Positions 22,835 to 35,390 are shown, counted from the stretch's first letter. The stretch is DNA of 64,000 bases from Protula sp. h YS-2021 (GCA_949752745.1 OX457031.1:4011915-4075914); one strand, 5' to 3'. Translations and numbers: made by a program. Notes: a model not told the origin generated them from the letters alone.

Positions 22835-23060
22835 CTCACCTGACCAGACATATAAACGACTGACCTGACCAGACACATAAATGACTGACCTGACTAAACA
22901 CACACATACCTGACCTGGCCAGACACATAAATGCCTGATCAACACAAAAATATCTGACGTTACAAATAACTGTGTGGCTCACACACATAAATGCCTGAAT
23001 CGACGCATAAATGCCTGAATCGACGCATAAATGCCTGACTGACACGTAGATGCTAAACTC
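22835..23060. repeat. 25-bp then 20-bp minisatellite next to exon 2
   Basis: Units CTGACCTGACCAGACAC (about 25 bp) pass into GCATAAATGCCTGAATCGAC (20 bp). The array starts only about 50 nt upstream of the exon 2 acceptor. Confidence 0.85.
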
Positions 23061-23099
23061 TGACAAGTTGCCAAGATGGGCTATAGGCATGGGGGATTA

Positions 23100-23545
23100 C
23101 AGTGCGCCTGTGAACACCACCGAAACACCGCACAAACTCCACACGAACATCCCCCAAAAACACCATGCAAACATCACAGAAAGAGCACACAAACAACACA
23201 CAAACACCACACAAACATCACGCAAACACCACACAAACACCACACAAACGCCACACAAACACCGCACAAAGACCACGTAAACACCACGCAAACACCACAC
23301 AAACACCACACAAACACCATGCAAACATCACAGAAAGAACACACAAACACCACACAAACACCACACAGACACCACACAAACACCACACAAACACCGCACA
23401 AACACCACGCAAACACCACAGAAACACCATGCAAACAACACACAACACCACACAGACACCACACAAACACCGCACAAACACCACACAAACACCACCCAAA
23501 CACCACACAGACACCACACAAAGACCACACAAACGCAAAGATTTT
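23100..23545. repeat. 11-bp ACCACACAAAC array, about 38 units
   Basis: Units vary at single bases. His/Thr/Gln frames (plus) and Cys/Val/Trp frames (minus) spanning it are artefacts. Confidence 0.95.
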
Positions 23546-23918
23546 TCCACGAGCACACTTAAAAACCTCCAAAAGTCAGCGCAGAAAATTGTATGCAAAT
23601 GAGAAATGTTATAACTGAACCTGTCTCTTCACAACAGAACATATGTACCATAACTTACAAAAATATGACGTCACTCAGACTGAATTGTTATAAATTAACT
23701 TCTAACGTCACTTAAACAGCCAAGCTAATCCTCAGCAATCAAAGGTAAATCATCGCTAAATAATCAAGTAAAAAGTGGGCAATGTCTGAATGCTCGGGGT
23801 CATTAAGTGTAACAGGTCATTGTTTGAATCAGAATGGCCAAATACGCAGAAATACTGTAAAAATTCAAAAAAAAAAAAAAAAAAAAAAAAAAAAGACCTT
23901 CTGCACTGTCCCCAACGC

Positions 23919-24120
23919 GTTGTTGTCCAACTGCCGACCTCTACGCCTTCGCGTTGTTACCCAACAGCCGACCTCTACGGCGGTTAGGGCGGTTGTGTTT
24001 CAGCCCTTTTTTTGCTGATGTGTTGGGGACACCTCGAAAATAGCAGCCATTGAAAAGCGAAAAAAAAAAACATCTTCGTCACTGAAAGATCTTTCCAGAG
24101 GTCAGATGTTGTATAACAAC
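23919..24120 (-). mobile_element. GTTGTT-TIR element, copy B
   Basis: Reverse orientation relative to copy A. The terminus GTTGTTGTCCAACTGCCGAC is duplicated in tandem (starts at 23919 and 23953), as in copy A. The far end reads GAGGTCAGATGTTGTATAAC plus AAC. Internal sequence is shared with copies A, D and E (TTTTTGCTG...CACCTCGAAAATAG). It is preceded by a poly-A tract at 23868-23894. Target duplication unclear. Confidence 0.75.
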
Positions 24121-25285
24121 GCTTCGTCAATACGTTTGTAGTTAGGAGTGAAAATATTCGAAGTCAAATGATAAAATCAATAACAACGAACCACGAGAGG
24201 TGTAACAGTAACAGAATGATGTGTCAGGCCGTAACCATCTCACACAATTAATTTTCTATTTTTTCGATGTCTTAAAAACATGTATATTTAAATAGAGGAA
24301 ATGAAACTGAAAAGAATACTCGTTTTGATTCCTCGTTCTAAAGTTCAATAATAAATATTCAAAATCACCTAGCAAATTTTGACAGATTCTGATGAATAAA
24401 TAAAATAATAAAATAAATGCGTTTCCTTAGCCTTGAATAAAATATGTCAGCTGCACTAAAATAGAAACAAAATTTTTGGGGGGACATATTTATTAGAGAC
24501 TGTTACGTGTTTCAGCATATTTTAATGACGTAACAAGATGGCGTATGAAAGAAACGTAATTAGGAAAATCATTGGATGAATAAAATATCATTAACTTTCA
24601 AATCCTTTGAAGATGTTTTCTTACGAAAAAAAAGAAAAGAATAAAAAAAACCACATAAACGCCGATATAACAATTCAAACTATTTGTTTATTTGACTTTT
24701 TACGTGTAGCACTAAACGTAAAATACCTTTTAAATGTAATTTTCATCATTTGTAAAATAACACCTTGGGACACGCATTTTGTCCTCTTAAATAAACTCTT
24801 TGATGGTTCCTCTGCCAAATTCTTAAATTTAATAGGAGATAAATGTATGCATTTAGCAACAACCTATTAAAGACATCTCTTTGATCTTGAAAGATGGTTG
24901 AAGAAAGTTCAATTTTCTAGACTTTACATTGTATAGTGGGGTTATCAATCATGAACCACTTAACACCGTCACAGCATTGGGTTACGCCGTCATGTATTTC
25001 ACCCCTCTTCTCCCCTCCCGCCCCCCCCCCCCACACACCCCCTACAAATAACAGCTTCCCAAAACTTCCATTAGCATCTTAAATATTCAATTTAGGATAT
25101 AGCGGAGACGGCAGACATGAATGTTTATTGCGATTTATTGCTCAGAGTTATAAAGCCAAATGAAAATGTCCATAAAATATTCCTAAAGAGCCAAACTTAA
25201 GTGCGCATGCACTTAAAAGTTAAAACTTAAAACGATTTTTAACCCTTTTAAATCCTTCTTAACTGGATATTGATTCTGGAGTAAT
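24121..25285. other. AT-rich intronic stretch
   Basis: No gene or transposon end recognised. C-run at about 25019-25032. Confidence 0.5.
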
Positions 25286-25288
25286 GGC

Positions 25289-25295
25289 GGTGTTG

Positions 25296-25380
<85 letters not shown>
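25289..25380. repeat. (ATT)n microsatellite
   Basis: About 30 uninterrupted ATT units. Confidence 0.97.
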
Positions 25381-26340
25381 TTATGCCATAAAATATGCTT
25401 TGATGACGTCATCTACTTGTTAAGATTTTGCCACTGAACCAAACACAAAAACAGCAACCTTAAGGTGTAACATTATTCTTCTTTTTTTTTAATCAAAAAT
25501 AAATGGTGAATAATAAAACAAATAAACTGCAGACATTGAAACATTCTTCTTGTGGAAATGTACTTTAATCAAATGTATTTTGAACTAAAAGCAATTTCAC
25601 ACTTTTTTTAGAATGAAAAGACGCAACAATAGATTTGCCGCCACAATAACAAAAAGACGTCCTCTGATCTATTGTTACGATTAGGACAGATCTGAGGTGA
25701 TATCGTCAGCCCCCAGCCAGTCTACAATATTCCAAAGCCCGAACTGTTCCTTATATAGATTACTTAATACCACTGGCAAAAAGATAACGTTTATTTTCTT
25801 ATTATCTTTTGTGACAGTTTTAGTTTCTTTGTCCTGCAGGCCAAACTTAGACGACTCTTAATTGCAAAATTATACAGCGTCATTTGTAAAACATATGTCA
25901 TTTACAGTTATCTATTTTAAAGTATAGAAGCTGAGATTCCTTATGTCTTGTGAAAAAAAAAAAACGAATTAATGGGATCAAAATTAGCAACGATTGTTTG
26001 GCCTAGGGCATACCATTTTCGTCAACACAACGACATCAAACGTTTCGCATGATTTTTTCATTAATATATGTTAAATGGAATGACATAACTTTTTATTTTG
26101 AAAACTAGTTTACCCCCCCCCTCCCCCCTCCCCCCCATTCCCCCCCTTTTGCCTGACGATGTTATACTTGAAACAGACACACATCCTCCGATAACAATGG
26201 CAAGACGGTAACGCCCAATGCCTTAAAAATATGTTAATTTATAAACTACCTTTGAAGGTATATACATGTGTATACATTTTTGTGAATTACTAAAGCACTG
26301 GTCTACTTCATATTCTAATTGAGAAATATTTAGGAAACCT
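25381..26340. other. AT-rich intronic stretch
   Basis: A C-rich run at about 26113-26150 is the only feature noted. Confidence 0.5.
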
Positions 26341-26345
26341 TTAAG

Positions 26346-26480
26346 TGTTATTATTATTATAATTATAATTATTATTATTATTATTATTATATATTAATAT
26401 TAATATCATTAATATATAAACAATATAATTATAATAATTATTGCTTTATTATTACCATTAGTAGTTTCATAATTATTATT
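26346..26480. repeat. Imperfect (ATT/TAAT)n tract
   Basis: Mixed ATT, ATAATT and TTAATAT units with local self-complementarity. The following stretch to 27225 contains nothing recognised. Confidence 0.8.
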
Positions 26481-27232
26481 ATATTGATTAAATGGTTGTT
26501 TGATTGGTTGACTGATTGATTGACTATTGTCAATAAGCTAGGCTGGCAATTTTCTGAAAAATTTCTTTTTTGAATGGCTCGTTACTTTGAAAACATTACG
26601 TGGACATTTGTTCGAAAACTTTAAAAAAAATAATAAGAAGCTGACTTTGCCCCATCATTCAGCCGATAAAGATTTGTTTCTTGCAATGCTGCACGCAGCA
26701 AACGGCCAACTATAAAGTACACGCGCACTTACTTAAACACAGAGCATCACAAGAACGATGACATAAACCACACAAACAATTGTTCAATTTTCGAATGCTA
26801 AAAATTGCAATTTTTATGCCTTTTTGTGTTCTTTATCTCTGTTACATCATTTATTTACCACATAAAGGTGTACACAGTCCCAGATACTGCCCTCTCCATC
26901 CCGTCCCCGCGTTTTATTTTTTATTTATTTATTTATAATTATTTTTTCTGGAGATTAGACTCTCCCCCCAACACACTTGGAAAACACAAGAGATGAGTCA
27001 TTAAATATCAAGTCAAGTAAAGTTATATTTGTATATTTTATTAATAGTGACAGCTCTGTCCCATTATGATGTTTAATACCCTATCACTTGTATCACCCAC
27101 CCTCCACCTTGTAGTTATTCCAGAAACTGATTTAGAGGACGGTAAAACACTGTTGTAACTTCTCTCTCTCTCCGAAACCTTTCGTATTATATTTTATTCT
27201 TATTAGCTCTAAGCAGTTTCCCTCTTTTAGTT

Positions 27233-27292
27233 GGTCTACGGAGTAAAAGTTATAAACAACAGGCCGAACCGCTATATTGGCTGTTGGACGAC
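27233..27292 (+). mobile_element. GTTGTT-TIR element, copy F (3' fragment)
   Basis: GAGTAAAAG, ACAACAGGCCGAACCG and TTGGCTGTTGGACGACG match the right end of copy A. The left part is missing and an (ATT)n tract abuts the end. Confidence 0.65.
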
Positions 27293-27295
27293 GCC

Positions 27296-27296
<1 letters not shown>

Positions 27297-27351
<55 letters not shown>
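27297..27351. repeat. (ATT)n microsatellite
   Basis: About 18 ATT units directly after the copy F terminus. The poly-Tyr frame is an artefact. Confidence 0.95.
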
Positions 27352-27589
27352 GTCTGTTTGTTTATTAACTTGTTTATGGGAGGAGGTGTTCTGGTCATTT
27401 TCATCTTTCGTCCACAACTGAATGAATTTTACCAGATATTTACAAAATTAGTTTCTTCTTGCGGTGAATACTAATACGGGATTATCCACAAAATGTATAG
27501 GCCTACAGGAAGGAGGCAGGGCGAGACTATTCGACGGAGTGGGCGGGGCGGGCCTATTCGAGGAAGGAGGCGTGACACACTACCCCATA

Positions 27590-27890
27590 AAACTAGGCTG
27601 CACATTGCCTCAGGCCCCGTGGTACATCATCCCAAAACTAGACTGCACATTACCTACAACTAGGCTGCACATTACCCCAACCTCCGTGGTACACTACCCC
27701 AAAACGAAACTGCACGCTACCCTAAAGCTAGGCTGCACATTACCCTAACCCCCGTCGAACACTACACCAAAACTAGGCTGCGCATTACCCTAACCTCCGT
27801 CGCACACTACCCCAAAATTGTCATGAACATTATCCCAACCGCCAAAACTGGAGTGCACATTAATGTAACCCAGGTTGCACACTACCTTAA
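27590..27890. repeat. Minisatellite, about 45 bp
   Basis: Units AAACTAGGCTGCACATTACC then CCAACC-CCGTGGTACACTAC, about 6-7 degenerate copies. A related unit (GAGCTGCACATAACTCTAACC) reappears at about 29866-29925. Confidence 0.85.
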
Positions 27891-28194
27891 CATTGCTGTT
27901 GTTACTGGAACAGTTGTGCTGTGGTGGAACATAGTCCACATAATGCATTCACAGGCCTCCACGGTCCCTCCCGTCCGGTGCCATCCGAGTCGTTTAGTCC
28001 ACATAGTGCCCCCCCGCCCCCCGGTTCCTCCTGCCCGGTCGTTTCTTTTACTGATTGGAACATCTAATTGAGGTTCTTCAGCAATGCCTCAGTTCACCTT
28101 TGTCTTCAGCGACCGTTACATTTTCCGTTTGGTTGCCAGATGAAGCTTTTTCGAGGCATCCTCTCTACCGGACAACATGGCCGAACCAGGAACG

Positions 28195-28560
28195 CCTTGT
28201 CCTTGTTAACATGGCAGGCAGGCTCACATCAACAAGACCTCTGTGTAAACATGGCAGGCAGGCTCATATCAACATATTCTCTGTGTTAGCATGGTAGGTA
28301 GGCTCATATGAACAAGGCCTCTGTGTTAGCATAGTAAGCTCATATCAACAGAGCCTCTGTGTAAACATGGCAGGCAGGCTCACATGAACAAGAACTCTGT
28401 GTTGGCATAATAGGCTCATATCAACAAGACCTCTGTGTTGGCATAATAGGCTCATATCAACAAGACCTCTGTGTTAGCATAGTAGGCTCATATCAACAGA
28501 ACCTTTGTGTTGATATTGTAGGTAGGCTCACATCAACAGGACCTCTGGGTTGGCGTTGTC
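28195..28560. repeat. Minisatellite, about 40-55 bp
   Basis: Units of GCATGGCAGGCAGGCTCACA and TCAACAAGACCTCTGTGTTA, about 8 copies of variable length. Confidence 0.85.
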
Positions 28561-28940
28561 GTTCCAAGACACACAGATAATTCTTCTAATGCAGCAGTTA
28601 TAAAAAGATACTAATCTTTTTCTTCACTTAACGTGAAATGCCATGTCTCACATCTGTGGACGGGTGTTGTTTATATAATACCTAGAATACTCCGAAACGC
28701 CTGTTTATTAATACCTTCTTATTGCTAAAATGTTTACCTGCGTTCGGTGATAATACGCGCATCAACTTCTAGCTTGAGGGTGCGATTATGTATCCATTGT
28801 GATACCTGAGTGTGTGATTCGTTCTACGTTTTCATTGGTTCACTACCCTGTGTGTTGACCACTAGGTGTCCCAATTTAGAATTTCTTGACCACCATACCC
28901 ACTGTCTTGCCGTCTAGGCCTCGCTTTAAGATAAGATATA

Positions 28941-29287
28941 TTAATATCGAAGATAGTAATGGCGACCATATTCAGCCATTTCACCATAAACCTGCAGACC
29001 AGATTCAAACGTTCTGTAGACGCTCACAATTTTCTACGGGATAGCATTCATTTCGAGAACTGTCCATAGGAATTCACGGCGCACGCTATCAAGTGACGCT
29101 TTAAAATTAACGCAGCTTATTGTTATTGGAATTCTAAAAGTTTGTCAATAATTTCATGTAGTGCATCAGTTTGGCCTGCACAGGATATTTCATTCCGCAA
29201 GCTAGCTTGATTTTCTCTGAGCTAATTGTTGATATAACTCTTTCATCTGTGCGGTATAATTGAACAGAATACTTGCAGTGTGATGCC
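28941..29287 (-). pseudogene. Reverse transcriptase fragment of a LINE
   Basis: Minus-strand reading gives GIT-L..FC.II, then QASLRNEISCAGQTDALHEI followed by IDKLLEFQ. After a frameshift comes VNFKASLDSVRREFLWTVLE followed by MNAIP. These match palm motifs of LINE reverse transcriptases (usual QAGFR..RSC.DQI.TL, and the F.KAFDSV.R block holding the first catalytic Asp). Several in-frame stops and one frameshift show a dead fragment; YADD and the endonuclease are absent. Clade not assigned. Undetectable as an open frame. Confidence 0.8.
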
Positions 29288-29504
29288 TTTATTATTATTT
29301 TTTGAGCATATGGTGGACCTCAGTTTGTAGACGGCTTGAACCGAACGGCACAACATCTAAACAAACCACTGAAAGCATGGCCATCGGTAGAAATAATCCA
29401 ACAGAAATGAAATGAACAGAGTCCTCTCCGACCCCTGGTAGGAATAGATGGCTAAAAGTGTAAAGCAACTGAAACACCACAAAGCAACGGGGTGTCGCTA
29501 CCCC

Positions 29505-29850
29505 CAGGGAGGGCCACTTAATATCATATGTCGATCAGTTTCAGGTCAGGAGCAGTCCAGTAGTCTTCACTAAAAGGGGGTAATGTTCTTTCCGTACTCG
29601 ATACGCGATACCCACAAAAAGGGGCCTCTTTGGGAATTGTACTCCACGTTTGGTTAAAAACGGAGTATTATTTTCAGCTTAACACTCAGCTTTTAGGGTC
29701 GTGGACATGCATGATAATCAGTTGGTACCTGAGAACTAGGGTATGTAAATAAAGCACCAGTCACTGAGAACTAGAGTATGTAAATAAAACACCAGTGACT
29801 GAGAACTAGGGTATGTAAATAAAATACCGGTGACTGAGAACTGGGGCACC
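29505..29850. repeat. Dispersed repeat head plus 35-bp minisatellite
   Basis: GGGCCACTTAATATCATATG, AAAGGGGGTAATGTTCTTTC and GTGGACATGCATGATAA..AGTTGGTACCTGAG repeat the landmarks at 12.03-12.45 kb and 17.76-18.36 kb. Here they end in about three 35-bp units, TGAGAACTAGGGTATGTAAA and TAAAACACCAGTGAC. Confidence 0.75.
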
Positions 29851-29999
29851 CGCCACCAGAAAAATGAGCTGCACATAACTCTAACCCAACGTTTACACTA
29901 CATCAGATCTAGGCTATCCATTACCCCGTCCCCAAATCTCGTCGGCAAAATGCACAGTAAACCAATGCAGATTGATATAGCCGTGAGCAGCACGATATC

Positions 30000-30630
30000 A
30001 GCACCCATCTCACATTCATATTAAAATCCACCGATCAACGATCACATTTAATCCATCATGTATCACATTCATCCAAATATGTATCATTTCCATTTCTATG
30101 ACTTTCATCATATATCACATTCAGTACAGCATCTATATCACATTCACTCAAACACATATAAACATTAGTTTAAACCTGACAATGCGAACATCGCGTTGCC
30201 TAGAAACCACTCCTATCTCATTGTTCACCCTCAATGCCTTTGTTCTAAATTGTGGTGTGCAAAATGTAAAGCTAATTAATCAAAATACAGCCTCAGGGGG
30301 GGCCTTTGCTGCGTTTCAGGTGTTCCTCAAGACGGTTTTAATCATAGTTAATGTCCCATTGTTTATTTAATCAATAGCTTAGGTCTTTTATCTAACGAGG
30401 GCAAAGCTGAACATATGTAATGTTTCTAACAGTGAGACAATAACATTTGTATATCTGAATGCGGATCCTAATCCACTCTCGTGATCAAAATCCAGAAACC
30501 TTTCCACGAAAAGCAGGTGATTTTGACTAAAAGTGTTTCATTTTAATCCTTACAAACGTGCCTTGTTCACATTTCCTGTCCCTCAAGTACGGAGTGGGTG
30601 TCACGGTGAAAAGAGGTATGGTGCGGCGAA
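30000..30630. other. Intronic stretch, nothing coding
   Basis: Decayed ATATCACATTCA repeats at about 30000-30150. Otherwise nothing recognised. Confidence 0.5.
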
Positions 30631-30639
30631 GGAGGGCAT

Positions 30640-30910
30640 CTAGTGTGTGATGCAGTGAGCAAGTGGCGCAGTAAGTGGGTGATGCAGTGAATGAGTGGTG
30701 CAGTAGACAAATATTGCAGTGAACGAGTGCTGCAGTGAATAAGTGCTGCAGTAAACAAGTGGTACATTAGACAAATGGTGCTGAGAACGAGTGCTGCAGT
30801 GAATGAGTGCTGCAGCGAATGAGTGGTACAGTGGACAAGTGCTGAAATGAACGAGTAATGAAGTGAATGTGTGGTGCAGTAGCAACGTGATGCAGAGAAC
30901 GAGTGGGGAA
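30640..30910. repeat. 17-bp minisatellite (forward orientation)
   Basis: Units of AGTGGTGCAGTGAATG, about 15 degenerate copies. The same unit occurs inverted at 32.7-32.83 kb. Confidence 0.85.
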
Positions 30911-32260
30911 TGGAACAAAGGGATGGAATTTCTACGAATAAGTGATGCTGTGGGTTTTAATGTAGCTAACCTGTAACTTGCTTGTGCCACTTCTAGTTTT
31001 GCGCATGAAAAAGCAATTTATACAACATTACTATAAAGACTTAAAAGGTCTTCAGTGCTGTCTGTATAAAATCGGATATACATTAAAGCTAAAATATATT
31101 ATTTTCACCACTTCAGCAATAATTTGAGTAATTGCATACAATTATAATTCATCAAGGTGACATTTCTGACCTCTCACAACGTCCCTCCTATCCCCTGGGC
31201 GTGCCAGTTCCAGTGCAGTCGCCCCCACCCCACTTTTCCCCGTCTCCCTCAGCCATCTCAAGAAAATTGACAAAATGTTGAGCAGGTACTTTATAGACGG
31301 TCCCCTCTTCCCAACTACCGATGCCTCAGAGAGCTTGTAATGAATAAACCCTGCGTAGTTTTGAATACTGCAATAATCTTTCTTTAGTTATTTTTTGGCC
31401 CAAGGCTTGGGACCTGTGGGTTTCCCATTCACCTAAGTTCTTACAATGTGTATTTATTTATTTATATACACCCGTCATTCATAATGGAAATATCATAGTT
31501 AAATATCTTATATTTCGTCTATTGTCGGCCATTATGTAACATTAATAGTCACAATAGTATGGGTGGCAAAGTAATTATAGAGATTCAATTTCAAAGCCTT
31601 TGATTCTATTTATATCTATTTACCTGAAGTCAGTTGTTCTTTTAGTGACTTGATTTCATCGCATTGCCTTACACTTGATTCAACTATTGTTACATAAACA
31701 GCTGTATTCATGTTCAAAATCAGGATTCAATTTCAAAACAGCGCTGTGAAATTTGAATATTTTGTAATCAGATAATCTGAACCCATAGGCCATCCCCTGA
31801 TAGTTGTAAAAACCAAAAAGTAGATGGACCGATAAAAAAACACTCCCTCAGCCTTTGCAGCACGAGCCTGGAACGTGAGAGTAGTCTTTCGTTTGTTTCA
31901 TGATTTTTTCGATGCTTTCTGTTGCGTAGTTACCTTGTTATGTTAATGTCAAGTACACACTTTCAGTACACAAGTACACACTTTCAGCACACAAGTACAC
32001 ACTTTCCGTAGTCTGTAACGCAACGTGTTCGACACTGGAGAAACGGTGAAAAAGACTGTGCGTATTTACTCGGCATATGCTGCCTTTTTCTGTGTGCACT
32101 CACGATCGTGAGATAAATACGAGGAATTCTATTGGTTAAATCGGGCAACACAATATGAGGATAGCTCCCAAGCAAAATTCTGTAAAATCAATTATGTATA
32201 AAAATATGCATATTTTAAGGGCATTCATGTGAGTATAAGCTCCCTCCTAAACTTCCAGTC
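30911..32260. other. Intronic stretch, nothing coding
   Basis: Small 18-bp triplet CACACTTTC-GTACACAAGTA at about 31953-32005. No gene recognised. Confidence 0.5.
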
Positions 32261-32269
32261 CTTATTTTG

Positions 32270-32644
32270 ATCTATTTTCGAAGGGACCTGCCATCGCTTC
32301 CACTTCCTGTGAGCGATAAAATGACGAAGTTGTTCTTTCAATATTACCCCCAAGTTCATTCAACTTCGATTTTTCGACGTAAATTCAACGTTGCACCAAA
32401 GATATTCATTAGACGTTGGATAAAGTGAGGAGTTTGGTTGCGACCACAAGTCACGTTTAAACGACGTTGCTTATCTAACGTCTTATCTTATCTTATCCAG
32501 TGTTGTGCCAAAGACGTCGATTGGACATTGAACTCAACGAATCACAACCAAATTAGTACCAGATTTAACATTGCGATTTGATTAGACCGATGTTGCAACT
32601 TGAACTAGACATTGATTTGACGTTAGAATGTTTAAAGTTAATCA
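32270..32644 (+). mobile_element. ACGTTG-arm element, partial copy
   Basis: Contains CCACTTCCTGTGAGCGA (core motif of the 61 kb copy), CAACGTTGCACCAAAGA, ACGTTGGATAAAG, GACGTTGCTTATCTAAC and the terminal motif GAATGTTTA. The left arm is missing. Full copies are at 45.07, 59.00 and 61.07 kb. Confidence 0.65.
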
Positions 32645-32697
32645 TGCATGTTTGATAGTTTTAGAGTTTAGATTTTAGATTCGAGGCTCTTTCATTG

Positions 32698-32835
32698 CAC
32701 CACTTCACTGCACGATTCATTCATTAAAGCACTCATTCACCGCAACACTCGTTCACTGCACCACTCATTCACTACATCACACGTTCACTGCACCATTGTT
32801 CCCTGCACCACTTCTCTGCACCAGTCATTAACCGG
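32698..32835. repeat. 17-bp minisatellite (inverted orientation)
   Basis: CACCACTCATTCACTGCA-type units, the reverse complement of the 30.64-30.91 kb array. Confidence 0.8.
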
Positions 32836-33167
32836 GCGACTAGCTCATAAATTTTAGTTTTAGACTTATGAATATGGCATCAGTCTTGCTTGGATATAAA
32901 TCAACTGAAAATGTATAACCAGTTTTGATGGTGGTCTAAGACAGCATTGTGGGCTTGTGTTGAGTATGTTGTCAATGTTTGCTTTCATGAGTGCATTACT
33001 CAGCTACATAGCAGCCCAAGTACTGTTAGAGTGGTACTCGCACTGGGTTATATATATGACTTCAAAAGCGCTTTGCACACTGTGTGTGCCCTTAACCAAA
33101 TAGTAACGTCCCAGTAGTGAGTGCACACTCGACTAAATTAGAGTTCACAAAATTTGTGAGCATAATT

Positions 33168-33765
33168 AAGGTAGCAGTTGCAACGCGTTTTCGCTAAATT
33201 ACGGTAGCGCTCTCAAAGCGTCTTCGCTAAATTACGGTAGCACTCTCAACGTGTTTTCGCCAAATTACGGTAGCGCACTCAATATGTTTTTGCCAAATTA
33301 CCGTATCGCTCTCAACATGTTTTCGCTAAATTACTGTAGCGCTCTCTACGCATTTTCTCTAAATTACTGTAGCTCTCTAAACATGTTTTTGCCAAATTAC
33401 AGTAGCCCTCTCAAGATGTTTTCGCTAAATTACGCTAGTACACTCAACATGTTTTTGCCAAATTGCGTGCGTTTTCGCTAAATTACGGTAGAGCTATCAA
33501 CGCATTTTCGCTAAATTACGGTGGCGGACACAACATGTTTTTGCCAAATTACGGTAGCGCTCTCAATGCGTTTTCGCTAAATTACGGCAGCACTCTCAAT
33601 GCGTTTTCGCTAAATTACGGCAGCACTCTCAATGCGTTTTCGCTAAATTACGGCAGCACTCTCAATGCGTTTTCGCTAAATTAAGGTAGCACTCTCAATG
33701 CGTTTTCGCTAAATTACGATAGCGCTCTCGTTTATTCGCTAAATTATACTAGGGTTTTCAACAAA
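33168..33765. repeat. 33-bp minisatellite, about 18 units
   Basis: Unit GTTTTCGCTAAATTACGG plus CAGCACTCTCAATGC. As 33 is a multiple of 3, the array stays open in one frame (repeating an 11-residue NYGS.LN.FSL peptide at 33251-33684). No start context, splice site or constraint supports translation. Confidence 0.9.
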
Positions 33766-34159
33766 TTGCAGTACGCGTTGATGGAACTACATTATCTTGA
33801 GTGCATGTTACTCCAAAGGGGATAAGTGCACTTTGACAACTACCGAAAATTTTTGACGTTTCGACTGGAACGTGTTGGTTAAATGTATAAAGAAATGACA
33901 GGAAAAAGCGTGAGAAACAACAAAACTCCACTTTATTAGAATTCCCAAATATGTTATAATGCAAGTAGATTGATAAGTAAAACTGTGCTGAAAAATCATA
34001 TAGATAATTGCTTCTTGCATTTCGAATGCATATGTTGACGAAAATGAAAATTTTATGATTTCTTTCCTTACCATAGTTGTACATTTTAACCTAACGCCTT
34101 TGCAGTCGAAACGTGACCTCCATTGGAAAGTACCGAAACTGCAAACTCGTGTATTGCAA

Positions 34160-34390
34160 TGTGACAACATGACTACGACTGTGTCTGTAAAGTGACAGCG
34201 TGACTACGACTGCGACTGTAATGTAACATCGTGACTAAGAGTACTCCTGCAATGTGACAACGTGACTTCGACTGTGTCTGCACTGTGACAACGTGACTAC
34301 GATTGCCCCTGCACTGTGACAACGTGACTACGATTGCCCCTGCAATTAATATGACAACGCCATTACGATTGTCCCTGCAATATGTAATGC
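34160..34390. repeat. Minisatellite, about 29 bp
   Basis: Units GTGACAACGTGACTACGA then TTGCCCCTGCA, about 8 copies. Confidence 0.85.
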
Positions 34391-35310
34391 ACGAAAGAAA
34401 AAACAACTTCGTTGAACATTCCTTTTTGTTTTTGTTGAGTATAAAGATTCTTGAAAATTGCAGGGAGCAAAACTCTCAGCCTGTACACACACATATATAT
34501 ATATATCGACATGGAGTCATTTATCAACGCATTATTCGACTACAAACACGCCATATCTCCGCTTCCCGTTTGAAGTTTCCTCACACCTACAAAATTATGT
34601 AAAACTGTGATAGGTGATACATGCCGTTGAGTTACGAGGTGTGTGAAACGTTACACTGACTCCCAGCAGCGCTCAATTATCCAGGTCCCTGTTAATCCTC
34701 GCTGGTGTGTTAGACTAAAATATAGTAACATGGATGCTCAACGTTATACAATAAAAACCTGCCTTTTTTCCGGAGGGGGGAGGGGGGATCTTTGCCATGG
34801 GGTGCCACCGGTGTCTAGGTTATTCTGTTCTTTGCTCTTTGTCGAGATTTAGACCATATGTGCGATGAATTATGCCTGTCAACACTTGCGCTGGATATTG
34901 ATCGATATGACGTCATCACAACAAACGTATCCCGTCTCTGTGAGCAAGTTCAGGTTCTTAGTACACATATACCCAGACAGGTAATAGTTCAATGATTTAG
35001 ATGGGATATTTATTTGTTCCAATATCGAATATACACCCTTTAATAAAAGATGAAAAATGGACAGATAAGGTCATATAGATCGAGTATCTTAGTCTTAGGA
35101 TAACTCGATCTTGTCATAATGCAGTTACATTGTCCACTTACCACTTAGAGCAAGGAAAACCTGTCACTCAAAAACAGCTGCATCTTATCACGAAATCTCG
35201 CGTTGTTTCTAATGTGCAATAAAACAATTAAATAAGTACATCCTACTGGTTTGTAGCAGCTGTTTTAGAAATGCACGAAACTAACCAATTTGAAATAATA
35301 TTCTAATCTA
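34391..35310. other. Intronic stretch, nothing coding
   Basis: Short (AT)n at about 34493-34506. Nothing else recognised. Confidence 0.5.
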
Positions 35311-35315
35311 TAAGA

Positions 35316-35390
35316 CGCGCTTTGGAGGCGCTGCGGCGCACACCTCACAGCGCCGGCGCCGTACTCAGGCGGTCACTGGCGCATAAAGGA
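35316..35390. other. Short CpG-rich block
   Basis: GACGCGCTTTGGAGGCGCTG through CGCCGGCGCCG, strongly GC/CpG-rich and partly self-complementary within AT-rich surroundings. No open frame of note. Could be a regulatory segment or a repeat fragment. Confidence 0.35.

Noticed and set aside
23076..23618. 180-codon His/Thr/Gln frame and the Cys/Val/Trp frames opposite
   Set aside because: Generated by the 11-bp ACCACACAAAC array.
33251..33684. Repetitive NYGSALN/AFSLNYG protein
   Set aside because: A 33-bp noncoding array stays open because its period is divisible by three. Neighbouring units carry indels and there is no gene context.
33758..34170. Overlapping 108- and 120-codon minus frames
   Set aside because: Two frames open over the same AT-rich DNA, no recognised motif, and partly inside repeat arrays.
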